Part shown: positions 10,410 to 22,400 of the stretch, in pieces | Position numbering within the stretch: the first letter of the stretch is position 1 | Layout of the letters: each line of letters opens with the position of its first letter | Assembly: GCF_000006565.2 (NCBI RefSeq) | Contig: NC_031468.1 | Span: 930,001-994,000 of the forward strand | DNA length: 64,000 nt | Source: Toxoplasma gondii ME49 | Lineage: Eukaryota; Apicomplexa; Conoidasida; Eucoccidiorida; Sarcocystidae | Direction of reading: 5' to 3' | Notes under the pieces: model-generated | Databases searched by the model: none | Seen by the model: the letters and a program-made list of their open reading frames with translations, nothing else | Told to the model about the DNA's origin: nothing | Translations under genes and position numbers: made by a program

Positions 10410-13400
10410 CTGAGGAAACGGGAAAAAACAAGGCCAGTCTTTTTACTCGGTTATTCGCTTGGGAAAAGCGCGTAAACAAATGCAGTGGAGCGAGAAAGCA
10501 GGTAATAAAATGTGCTGAGAGAGAGAACGTACAGTCGGAAGGAATACGAAGTCCATACGCCCCAGACTCTCACGAAGATCGTAGAACGGGCCGGAAGCCA
10601 CTCGAAATACCCTTTTCCCTGCTTGGCTTTGTCTCCGATCACTCTGTTCGACAGGAACTCCACGTTAAAACGTGATGTGGACTATGCCAATGAATCTGCC
10701 TCAACTGAGTTGCACTGTCAACACGTGAACCTAGAGATTCCCTCACCGACCTCGACCGGATTGTATTGACACTTGAAAGGCGAGGCAAATTTTCAGCACA
10801 ACACTGGCAACTCACCCCTTCGGGAATTTCGTAGTCGACAGCCATTCGCCAGTCGCTTCCACTGGACGGGAGGCGAGAGCGCCCGGAAACGAAGCGGAGG
10901 AAACGCTGCAACTGATCGTTCGTGAACGTCTCCAACACCTCAAAGAGGGTGGCTTTCAATTCCTCAGAGCCACACGCAGTGTGACTTCGCAACAAGTCCA
11001 GGTCGACCACGCGGTCTCCGCACACTCTGTACTCTAGTCGCCTAAAAAGACAAGTCAGAAAAAAAGAGACTTCTGCTGAGCGGGCTGCGACAAACAACGT
11101 AGGCAACCGTTGACATCAGAAGAGAAGTAACACCGGGACAGGGTGAAAGAGACCGCAGGGAAGAGAGGACCACAATAAGATAAACCTCGATTTGAATGCC
11201 AACGCGAGCGATGAAAAGGCTGGACGGGGATAGACGGAAAGAAAAAGCACGAGAAAAGAAACTTCGAAGCGTGAAGAGACTCCACAGTAAGGAATCGAGA
11301 ATTCCGAGAAAAGTGGCGGCGGACAGACACTCTAATTCCACTTCGACCTTGCTTGTCGGGGGGTTTAATTGGATCCAGTAATGGCTGTCAAATTCCCTTT
11401 GCCTCCTTAGCTCACTGCGTGCTTAGGATCATACCAAAGCAGCTCAATACTGATACTAGGAAATAGGAGACCGCGGTAGTTCTTGAAAACTTGTCTTCTG
11501 AGCCCCCCATATAGAATGGTATATGAAGTTGCCGTATCCTCCGCCCTCGTCCGATGCGCTTACCTCCAATCGAAGAGCATGCGCATGCGCCCAAGGGGAA
11601 GAACGGCCCCGATGCCTTTGAGGAGGGCCTCGAGACTTCCCTGTCCCTCGAGGAGCCGACACCTTTCCGAGAGGCGAATGAAGAGTTCTAGATTCTTGGG
11701 AGTGACAACAATTTCGCTGCCGCCCTGGACGAGCTCGAACGGCTGTCCCGAAGACCCTTCAGTCATGAAAGTCAAATCCGAAATCGATGCCTCCATAGCT
11801 TCGTCCCACAGAGACGGTGGTACAGCTGCCAGGCGTCGAAGCGAGCGCAGCATCTCTACTGCAACGCAGTCCGAATCAGCTAGATCCTGGAAAAAGAAGA
11901 AACGCATCAAGAACACGGAGAGAACAGAGAATATGTGCAAGGCTGAAAAACTGACGAAAAAAGGCGCTGCTCGGCTGGAACGCCTGTGTCAGGACAGTGT
12001 AGCAATGGATATGATCTCGTGCTGTCTTCATGTCCTCTACACGCATCCAGTTGTGCCTGTCACGTTCGGTTCATCGAGTTAGCCCAGTGTGTACGAAGGA
12101 TCGGACACTACAGAGTTCACTAAGGGTACTAGGAAATAGGGCATCGCTTCACGTCTCCCCATACACTACCCTGAGCAAACATCGACTTCTCCGGGAGCCT
12201 CCAGTAATCTTTTTCTGTTCTCTCCTGCGTTGCCCTCGCGCTATACTTTGTAGATCACTCGCCTTTTGTACACTGCGATCAAATCAATGGCAAAGTGGCA
12301 GGTGCGTTTCAGAGGCCGTAGACGTTTACGACGTCTACTCAAGAAGGTTGTATCTGGAATACCCAGATCGCGTCTCCTCTGAGGTGACGAAAACACATCT
12401 TGGACTTGGCTGAGTCGGCGCTTTTGCGTGCGCAACTCACCTGAATTTGGAGGGGCTGTCCCACGAGTTTCTTCCAGATCAGCGGATTCAGGGAAGCGTT
12501 AAATGCCGCTCCTATGCAGGAGCACATGGCGAGAAGGCGCCCGAGAGCTTCGTACATGGCTAGTTCAGCGCGTCGTTCCGTGTCCTTGTCTAGGCCCCCT
12601 TGCCCCAATCTGTCCTCGCCGTCTCTCCGCCCTCCGGAGGGGCCAGGCCCGTCGCCGCCTCCCCCATTTCCGGGGTCGTCTCCTCCGTTGCGGCCGTTTC
12701 CGGGGCCTCCACTGCTTCGCCCCTCTTCCTGCGACGTGGGGAGAAAGAACATGCCTCCCTCTCTCACGCCACCTCTATGAGCAGGCGTTGGAGTAGTGTT
12801 CCCTCTGTTTTCGTCCCGACTCCTGTCCTGGAACCCTCTGTCTCTCCCCTCGTCCACGGGCCACCCTTCGGGCGCCACCGTGCCGCCATTAGGCCCTGGG
12901 CCTCGAGATGCGCCCCGAGATCGCCCTCCGCGTTCGCGGCCGCCTTGACTCTGGAAGCCAAGCGAAGGCGCCGAGCTGTCGTTGCTGCCTCCCGCGACGA
13001 GAGGCGGCGGGGTCAAGCTCCGACCGTGGCTAAGCCCCGAGGGGTCTCTTCCGGGCCTCGTGGGGGTTTGCAGGGGCGCGGGTCGGGCGCCGACCGCATG
13101 GTGGCTCGCAGCCGGCACAGAGAACCTCCCGTGTCTCCCCTCGTCGACCTCGAGGTCGCTGGAGACAAAGGCGAAAGGGGCTGTCTCTCGCTCCATGGCC
13201 CTTCTCCGGTCGGGAAACGCGTCTGCCGGGGTCTGGACGCCGACGCCTCCAGGTCCAGAAACAGCGAAACCGCTTTCGCCTAGGGGCCCCGTCTGGGGCC
13301 CAGGAGTCTGGGGAGATCCAGGGAAATGGCGACCGGACAACGGCGAGGTCGCTGCACTCGAGCTCCCCGCCATGCTGTCGCCCATCTGTGGAGCCGTGCG

Positions 13401-16400
13401 AGGCAGTGCATGCCCCAGAGTAGGAAGCGGAGACGGCATCTGGAACACCTGCCGGTCTTCCCGCCGCAGCCGAAACTGTCCCATGCCTCCGGAGTCTCCG
13501 TGGAAGTCGAGAGCCCCCGGGGAGCTGGGGACGCCTGAGGGCCGCGGTTCCGGCGGGGGGAGAGACCCTTCCCCGCCCCGGCCTCCACTGTGACCCTGCG
13601 GCCGGTGTGAAGCAGGCAGACGCGGCGGATTCGAAGCGAGCGGCGCGGTACCCATCTGTGTGAGAGGGGTCGCATTCGGAAACGTCATCGGCCCGCCGAC
13701 ACTGTGAGAAGGCGAGGCGGGGAAGGCTGCTGAGCGTCCCTGCGTCCCCTGCGAATCCGTGACAGAAGAACCCCCCGGGAGATTCCCGGTCGAACCAAAG
13801 TCGCGGCGCATGCGTCCATCGCGGCGCGGCGCCCCGACCGGCGAGATCTCGAGAGGATCGAAGAAGGACAGGGGGAGACAGGCGCCTCTTCGGCGTCTCT
13901 GAGAAGTCTGGAGGGAAATATTGTCCGAGGGAAAAAAACTGCGGAAGAAAAGCAAGGACGCAAGGTCGGCCCTTCCACGCGTCAGAACGCCGCTCGACAA
14001 CGACCGGAACACTCCTGAAGCTCGTCCCTCTTGGTTCCGAGATGCCATAGCCGCGAAGAGTGGGGAGAGAACCTCCACGAAAGGAGTGGTTTCGAGAGAA
14101 GCGGAGCGCGCTGAGGACCCGCAGGAGTCGCGGCGCGGAAACTCAAGAGTCGCAAGCGTACCAGAGGCACCCATGGCACCGGACGCTTTGCGAGATTCAC
14201 CTTGATCCAGAGCATATTGCTTGACTGTGTTTGTAGCAAGAACACCGATGTCGTCGTCCCCTTCGTCGCTGGACCCGTCGGACCGACTTTCACCACTCGA
14301 CACAAAGTGCCAGTCGGAGCTGAACCCGTCCTTCTCCGTGTCGCTAATGGTTGAAGCCCCGTGGGGCAACGCACCTGTTTCTCTCTCTTCTCGAATCTGG
14401 TCCTCGCCCTCGACTTCCTGCCGTGTCTTGCTTCCGCTTCGTCCCTCGTCGTCAGACCCCTCGTCCTCGCTCCCTTCGTACCTCTCGTCTTCGTCCGTAC
14501 CCACGCTTTCGTTCTCCTGCAACGCCTCAATCTCTCCGCGGAAGTACAACTGCGGCTCTGGGTTGTAGGGCGGGTCGTCCGGCCGGAGCAGGACCGTGTC
14601 TTGATGGGGCCCAATTGCATGTGTTGCGTTGGGGCAGGGGAGGCAGGGCGAGAAGTTTGGAAGGCCCCCGTCGGGGGCGTCGGCCAAACTGCCCATAATT
14701 TCTCGAGCGACGCAGGAGAGAAACTCCTGGAAAGGGCCTCCAAAGTCAGTGGCGCCTTCCCCCTTGAACACGACCATGAACGGTCTGTCTCCGGGCCGCC
14801 CTCGCAGTTTATTTGGGTTCATGTGGGAAGCGAGCAACTGAACGGTCGCCTGGTACAACATGCTATGCAGAATATTTTTTGCAGTCGCGGCGAGTCCACG
14901 GTCGAGGCGAAGCGCCGGAATGTCGTGTGAGGGAACGCCGACACGCTCCAGGGCTCGTCCCCAGAGCGAGGTGATTGTCTCCGACGTCAGAAGAGGCCTC
15001 ATGAAAAGGTAGACGGAAAGCTGCGCCGGCAGATCCGCGGGCCCTGCTTGCACTACCATTTTCGTGTGAGCGTAGAACGAAGCAGCGGTGTCTCTCTTGT
15101 CGCAGCGCGTGGCATGTGAGGGCGAGGCAAGTCGGGAAGCCGGGGATCCCGATCTGCCTCCTTTCTCGCTTCTGCGCAAATGCATGCGTCTCGAGGATTG
15201 GCACACCCAGCTCTTTTCCTTGATTTTCTCTCGGCTTCCGAGACCAAAGTTATGGTGGAGAATGTCGTCGCTCTCGCGTCCTGTGTGCGGAGACCCACTG
15301 TCCAAATGCAACCACGGCAGACAGTTCCTGGAGGGGCCGCGAAGGAACACAACAGGGTCTCCGGTTAAAAGGCCGTGGAAATCTGGTCCGAGATTCGGGG
15401 AGTTGAACACGGAGGCCACAAGCGGGACCGCACGCAACGCCGCGGTGTTGAGACGCACCAGAAGGCGCATGCGCAGGACCAGCAGACGCGTGAAGAGCCG
15501 GTAGAAAAAAGAGGACGGTTGTGGGAGAACTGAGGATCGACGCACCGCTGTCTCCATCATTTTCGACACGGCGCGTCGGAGAGCGATGGCGTGCTCGACC
15601 GCCTCCTCAGGGCTCACAGCCTGGATCTTCCAAAGGGTCTTCTTCTTCGGAACCGTCTTGTCGAGGCGCTGCAGCATCTCGGCTCGGCTTTCCTCGAGCG
15701 TCCAAAAACCGTCTGCGACCCGCTTGAAAAACTCGAGCCTCTCAGGTTCTGTCTTGGGCATGGCCGCAACTGTCTCTGCTTCTTCGCCGCCCTGCTCCTC
15801 CCCCAGAACGCGACGCCCAGCAGCTAGGTCCGGGGCGAGGAGGTCGACAGTCTCCCGGAGCGACACATCGAGACTGAGGGGCCAGGCGAACATCAGTTGT
15901 CGAACCAGCGAGTCTTCCAGGCTGACTCGAACGTGGACGTCGAGAATCACCGCTTGCGGCGCCTCTCCCACCCCTCTCTCCCCTCTCTCCGCTCCTCGCT
16001 GAGACCTCACGCTTTGTCTCAGGAGCGACTTGGCCACTGAAGACGAGGACGGGGCGCGGCAAGGCCCTCCATACGACTCCGGTCGCATCTTCAACACTAG
16101 TGTCTGGCAGCGGCAATGCTGCCAGACACCTGAGCCTCCGAACTCGAGAGACCCGAGGGGGTCGGGAACCTGGTGGCTTTGTCCGGGTTCGCTGTGTCGC
16201 CGAGAAGCAGTCGACGCGGCTCCTGTGCTCATCGCGACCCAGAGAGCATTGTGTGCGGCTCCAGTCTCGATCGATGGGCTTGCCCCTTTGTCGAAAACGC
16301 CCTCGAGGCAGTTGACGCCGAGAAGGGCAGACGCCTCAGCGTCGCCCACACACGGCGTCCACGTGAGGCCCCCTGGGCCCCCGATCGACTGAGTCACAGA

Positions 16401-19400
16401 CAGCTGTGAGGCGAGTCGCCTTCTCCAGCTCACGCGCCGCGAATGACTGTAAAGCGCGCGCGGAACGCGGACATCTGGCTGGTGTCGGAAAGATCCTGGG
16501 AGAGGGTGGGAGACCGGGATAGGCGGCAAGGCGTCGTTGGAAGCTGCTGAGGCGGCGCCCGCCTCTCCGAGGACGTTGACGATGTTCTCCAGCCCCAAAA
16601 CGACCCAGGCCAGGTCGTGGAGTGTGCAGGAAGCGTCCAATGAGTCCTCCAGACTCCGCAAATTGCTTTTCAAAGGCTCCTGAAGGTGCCTCCGGGGCAA
16701 AGCAGTGGAAGCGAGGCCCCCTCTTCCGCCTTGGCGAGCGAATGGAGCGCTGGCATCGCCTTGCGCAGGCAATCGGAATGACGAGTCCCGCCAAAAGTGA
16801 GGGTCGTCGAATAAAACACGCATGAGATTCACAACTTTCTGGGCACAGATCCGCAGGGTTTCACAGTCTGAGGCCGACCCGATAGTCTCGATGAGAGTAT
16901 CTGTCGCCTGAATCGCCTGGTCCAGCCGTTGCTCCACTCCCTGCTGTGTTCCGTCCCTACTTGGAGCCTGCTCGCCTCCACGCATGCGACCAGAAGAGCC
17001 CTGAGTCGCGGACCGAGGCAGCGCCGAGTAGTTGAGCGACGGGAGAGTCTGCGGAATGTCTCCTTCTCCGCCTCGAGAAATCCCTGCACCGCTGGCGCCG
17101 TGAGAGCGGCTTCGGCTAGGGTGGGCAAAGCCAGGAGTCGATTGGCCGTACAGGGGCCCTCCGATTGTTGGGTTTGTCTCGCTTCGCTTCCACTCCTGAA
17201 ATTCTTGGACAAGAAAGCCTGCGACTTCGCGCAGCAGGCCACGCACTACTCCACAGCTCACAAGTCCCTCCCCTGGTGAGTAGCTGAGACGCCGAATCGC
17301 GGTACACGGGTCTGTCCCGGTGGACTGGAAAGACACACTTGGATCAGCAGAAGAGCAGTGACTCAAATGCATCCCCAAGTCTTCTTCATCGCCGCGTTCT
17401 TTCACTCCCGCTGGACGCACATCCCTTCCTTCCTCGTCTTCTCTCCCTCGGGTCTCCTGAGCAGGGGCAGGGCAGGCCTCCGCCCCGTGGAGTCTCGCGC
17501 CGTCGTCATGCAGCTGATCGTAGCTGTCTCCTGGGGACGCTTCATTTGCGGCGTCAAGCTCCTCTACTCCGGTTGCGCGCAGATTGTCTACTGCATCTGG
17601 TGAGGCCTCAGGCCTTCTACTATCCACTCCCTGTAAAGGAGTTAGTGTCGTTGACGGCGGAGGTTGACAAGGCACTCCTCGCTCATCCGACAGCGAACGC
17701 GGGAGTCCCAGATGTTCTTGGCCTTCAAGCCACGGGTCACCCGAATGCGCAACTCCTACTCGTGATTTTTGTTCCTTTGAATTGAGCGCCAGGGCCTGCA
17801 GAACCAGTCTCCCTGTCTCGTCCTTTGCGCGTCCACCGGTCCAGGCCTCCCCGTCGATCTCGAACTTCTCCAGCAGCGCCGCCGGACCTAACAAGACTGG
17901 GTCTGACGGTCGCCATGCAAAAGGGCGACTTTCTTCTTCCGACGAGGACGCACCGGCTTCTTCCCGTGATCTCCCAGAGTCTGTGCCCGAGTACGACGAA
18001 GGCAGGCTGTGAGACGAAGGAGACAAGCTGACAAAAGACCTCCAGGAAGACAACGGATTAGCTTCTTCGTCTCCGACCTCGCGAGATTCAACATTCGGAG
18101 GCGATGGAAGGGGAAGAGCAACGACGGGCAGGCAGTTGGCAAGAAGACCAAACCAGCGCCCCGAAGAAGGGGGGCACAGCGACGTGAACGCTTGCTCACT
18201 TTCAGGCACAAGGTCTTGTGGATATTCGGAGCTGAAGGAGACTCGAGACACCCCTTGGCGGAGACCCTCTGCGATGACGCTCGCGGGCGCTGCAACGTTC
18301 CTAGGGGCAGCGATCGGCGTCTTCTCAGATGTTCGTCCGCCTCCTCCGCTGGAGCTATAGAGGGCCATCCAGGTGGAAAGGAAGGCCCGGAGGCGGTCAC
18401 TCGCGTTTCCGGTTTCTTCGTCGGAATCGAAGGCATAACGTGACGCATCATCGCCGCCTCTGGAGCGAGACTCCCGCCTCGCGGCTCTCTCACCTTCTCT
18501 CTGACCTCGACCAGTCTGGAGAAGGTCAAGAGGTCTCAGTCCATCGTCGTTCTTGCCCTCGGCATCGGCCCCCAACTGAAGCAGCAGGCGCGCCATGTCC
18601 ACACAGTTGTACCAGTCCTCCGTAGAAGCAGACAAGGTGCCGTTCTTTGTCTTCTTTTCTCTCCTCTCGGCTCTCGGGCTCCCCGCTGACATCCCACCTT
18701 CGCTCTGCCTGTAGTCCGGAGACACGCCTGCAGCGTGGGGCGCCACACCAGACCCGGTGCGACCGCCTGAGGGTCCTGGACCGGGTCTCGTTTCATCGCG
18801 GTCTGCATCTACAGAGAGCGGGCTTGGTTGCGTCGCCGTAGCTTGTATCCCTCCAAAGGGCGCCCCAGCATCTGCTGCGGGAGCCCCGACGGTTCCGGGG
18901 AGACCCGAACTGGTTTGGGCCTGTGTGGGATGTTGGGCTCCGCTTGCGGAACGTCCAGGGTCTCGCTGAGAGGCTGGAGACAGCTCCTTGTCTAGGGCTA
19001 GCGCTTGGAGACAAACGCGGTGCAGCGCGGTGTTGCCTCGAGCATCTCGCTTGTTCACGTTGGCGCCATACACACACACAAAGCGCGAAACAAGGGCAGC
19101 CTGACCCGTCTCTGCGGCGGCCATGAGAGGTGTCTCGCCGTCCGCGGGGAGGGACCCCGTGCCTGCGCCAGAAGGCCCGAGCATGAGAGACCTCAGAGCG
19201 GAGACAGGCGTCGTTCCCTCGGGCGAGCAGCCGCCCTCTTCGATCAGCAGCCGCACACATTCCTCGTTCCTCGAGACGACCGCCAGCCAAAGGGGACTCT
19301 CATCGAGTGCTTCCTCGGGCCCAGGGAAGGCGGGCGCAACAGAGGACAAGGGCTCCCGGTGGCGCTTGCAGGACCCAGAGAAAGAGGAAGAAAGAAGCGG

Positions 19401-22400
19401 TGGGAGGCGGCTTCCCGGAGGCAAGGTTCCGAGGAAGGAAGCCTCGACAGCACTCATGCTCGCCGAGCAAGGACTCGCTAGGAGATCCGCCTCCTCGAGG
19501 AGACCCGGGTGAAGCGCAATGAAGTGTGCGACCAACTGAGGGAGGCCTTCTTTCAAACCCCGGTAAAGGAGCGTCACGCCGGTCCCCTCTTTTTCGTACT
19601 GATCCAAGGGGGTCTTGTAGAGGACGTAGGACGACTTGCCCCACTTGGGTGCCCCGGAGACAGGGGGGGACACAGGCGCCTCGAGGCCGGTCTCCTGGAG
19701 CCCAACGGAGGCGACAAGAGCGGAGCCGTGGTGGGGGCCCGCACCTCCAGACACTGATCTGCCAGTCTCGCGCATTGTTCCCAGTCCCGCAGGACCATCG
19801 CCGCGTGTGCCAGACGAAGGGCTGGTCCGGCTTCCGGCTCGGGGCGAGGCGATGGCGTTGCCGGCTTTTCGCTGCGTGTCTGCTTGGGCGCATTTATGCC
19901 CCGAAGCGGCGAAGAAGAAGTCCAGTGACTTCTTCACTTTGCGGCGCTCCGAGAGGCGGTAGAAACTATCGAAATTGAACCCGAACTGGTAGTTGCCATT
20001 CCGGAAGAAGAGCAGCGCCGGAATCGCTGGAACAAACTCTATGGTGACCAAATCGCCGTCCTCGAACCCTGGACACGGGACTTGCGCCTCACGCCACGCA
20101 GGCAGCGACGCTGTCCTGTCTCTGCCGCTCTTCTGCAGGCCTGACGTCGCCAAAGACGGCGTAGAAGATTCGACGGAGTCGTGCTCGCCTCCGATGCGCC
20201 CTCCCAAGGCCTTCTCTCGCCGCTTGTAGAACAGACGGAGCTCGGGAACTGTCGGGACGTCCCAGGGACAGATGAGTCGACCATCGCTGACCCAGAGCCA
20301 GCGGCAGCAACCCCACACGACGCCAACAGCTAGAGGTCCTGAAGGCGCCGTTTCTTCGCTGGGCGTTTGCTCGCCCTCAAGCCGCACTGAGTTGCCCTGA
20401 GCTTTGAAGTCCCCTGCCAGCTTCTCGGCACTAAGAGAAACGCGGCACCCGAACGAGAAAGGCAGAGCTGGATGAACAGCATCGCCTGCCCACGGCGCCC
20501 CAACGAGTGGGCGGCCCGAGGGGACAACAACCCCGGGGACAGTGCCCTTTGAGCACGGAGAAAGAGAAACGCTGGTTTCGCGCCTTCCCAGTACATGCGA
20601 TCTGTGGGAGCTGGTCTGGACAGAACTCGGGGCGTGTGGTGGGTAAGACAACGACGGAAGCGAGGTTACGGCGCCTTTGCAACTCACTGAGGCTGGCGAC
20701 GGATCGCCTCGGCCCTTCTCTTCTTCTCGTGACAAGCTGTGAAGCAAGCCTAGAGACACGGATCCACGAGTCGAAACTGGGGATCCGGAACTGACTCGCG
20801 GCGCGCCTGCCGCGTCATGACGAGGAGCGGAGAACTGGAGGACTGCCGACGGCGACGCGAAGCCATCTGTCGGCGAGACGAGTTCGTCGCCCGCAAAGCT
20901 CCCTCGCAGTGAAGCCTGCGGGCCGAGAACGGTGCCCGTCAGTTGTGGGCCGCCGAGGGTCCCAGACTGCGGACTCTCGGTCTCTGTCTCCGAGCCTTCA
21001 GTCCCTTCTGCGAAAAGGCAGAGCGGTCGGGACGCCAAGACACCTTCACGCTCGTCCGCGGCGCATGCTGTCTCCAACTGGGGCCACGGCGAACTCGAGG
21101 CGCTAGACGATGGCTCGGGAAGAAGAAGCTTCGCCTTTCGAGTCTCGATCCACTTCCAGACTTCGGAAAGCCCGAAGGAGACAGGACCGCCCTTCGGCGG
21201 CGACACAGAGACTCCGCTGCGGACACGAAGGTCCGGGGACACCAGGACCCACAAGGGTGGGTTCGACCCAGAAGACAACTCCTTGTTCAGCCCCATCGTT
21301 GTGCGAGACGCCGGCTTCGTTTTGCTCTCTTTCCTTTCAGGAATGGACCTGGTCGACGAGGGGCCCCCTGCAGCGCTTGAAGTGGAGGGGAAAACCACGG
21401 AGACCGTTTCGGAAATTGGCTCAGAGAAGCGCGGCAGCTCAGACGAAGGCGAAGCTGCGGCAGCCTCAGCAGAGACTGTCGCGCCCGACAGATCCGTATG
21501 GTTGGCGTCGCTCTGAATCGGCTTGGAAAGTTTGTTGCTCTGCGTGAGAGAAGTCCGGGAAGACGCGCCGGAAACGCTGCTCCCGCCCGGAATCTGAAGG
21601 AGTCGAGGCCGAAGAGAAGAAAGAGACGAAGACCTTGTGGAGAGGTAGACAACGTCGCCACATGCATGCACTAGCACGTCTTGAAGCGCTGCTCCGAGAG
21701 GAGAGTTCGCAGAAGGCTGAGTGCCGTCAAAGAGCATAAGCCCATGGGCTTCTCCAGAAAGGCCTTCCCCAAGCCTCGATCTGTTCTTGACTCGAGACGA
21801 GTTCCAGAGTCCCTGGTAGCCCTTGTGGGAGGAGCTTTTCTCCGATGCAACGCTGCCGGCCCAGCGCACCACGCGAATGTCAGGGGGCGGTTCAAACCGG
21901 TAGAACACCTCATTGAGCGGAAGCGAAAGGACTGCGTTGGAAGCGAAGCGGCGAGAGGTGTGGGGAGAAAGCGAGCTGCTCACGCTGGCCAGGCCCTTGG
22001 TGGCGGAGCGAACCGGGGCGATGGGACCTGTCTCGCGGGCCTCGAAGGAGACTGCCAGTCCGACCTGCGACCAGAAGGCACCAGCTGCAGACGGACGTCC
22101 CTCCGCCGCCTTTCCTTTGCAAGAGGAAGCAACGACTAAGACCGGCAGCAGTCTCGAGCACCACGGGGGTAACGTCTGACAAGCCACGACGGCCCCATCC
22201 ACCGCCCACGTGACATGTCGCCCCGCTGTCATCAGAGAGACGCGAACTGCGCCGCATCTTCCCGTTCGCAAGCGTCCGTTTTCTTGTTTCGTTCTAGGCT
22301 CTCGCTTCGAAAAAGAGGCACTTGCGTCTGGCGGCTCGTGTCTTCCCCTTCTAGCTTCACCTTGCTGGCTCGGGATCAGCTCGCGGAAAAGGCTCCCTGC

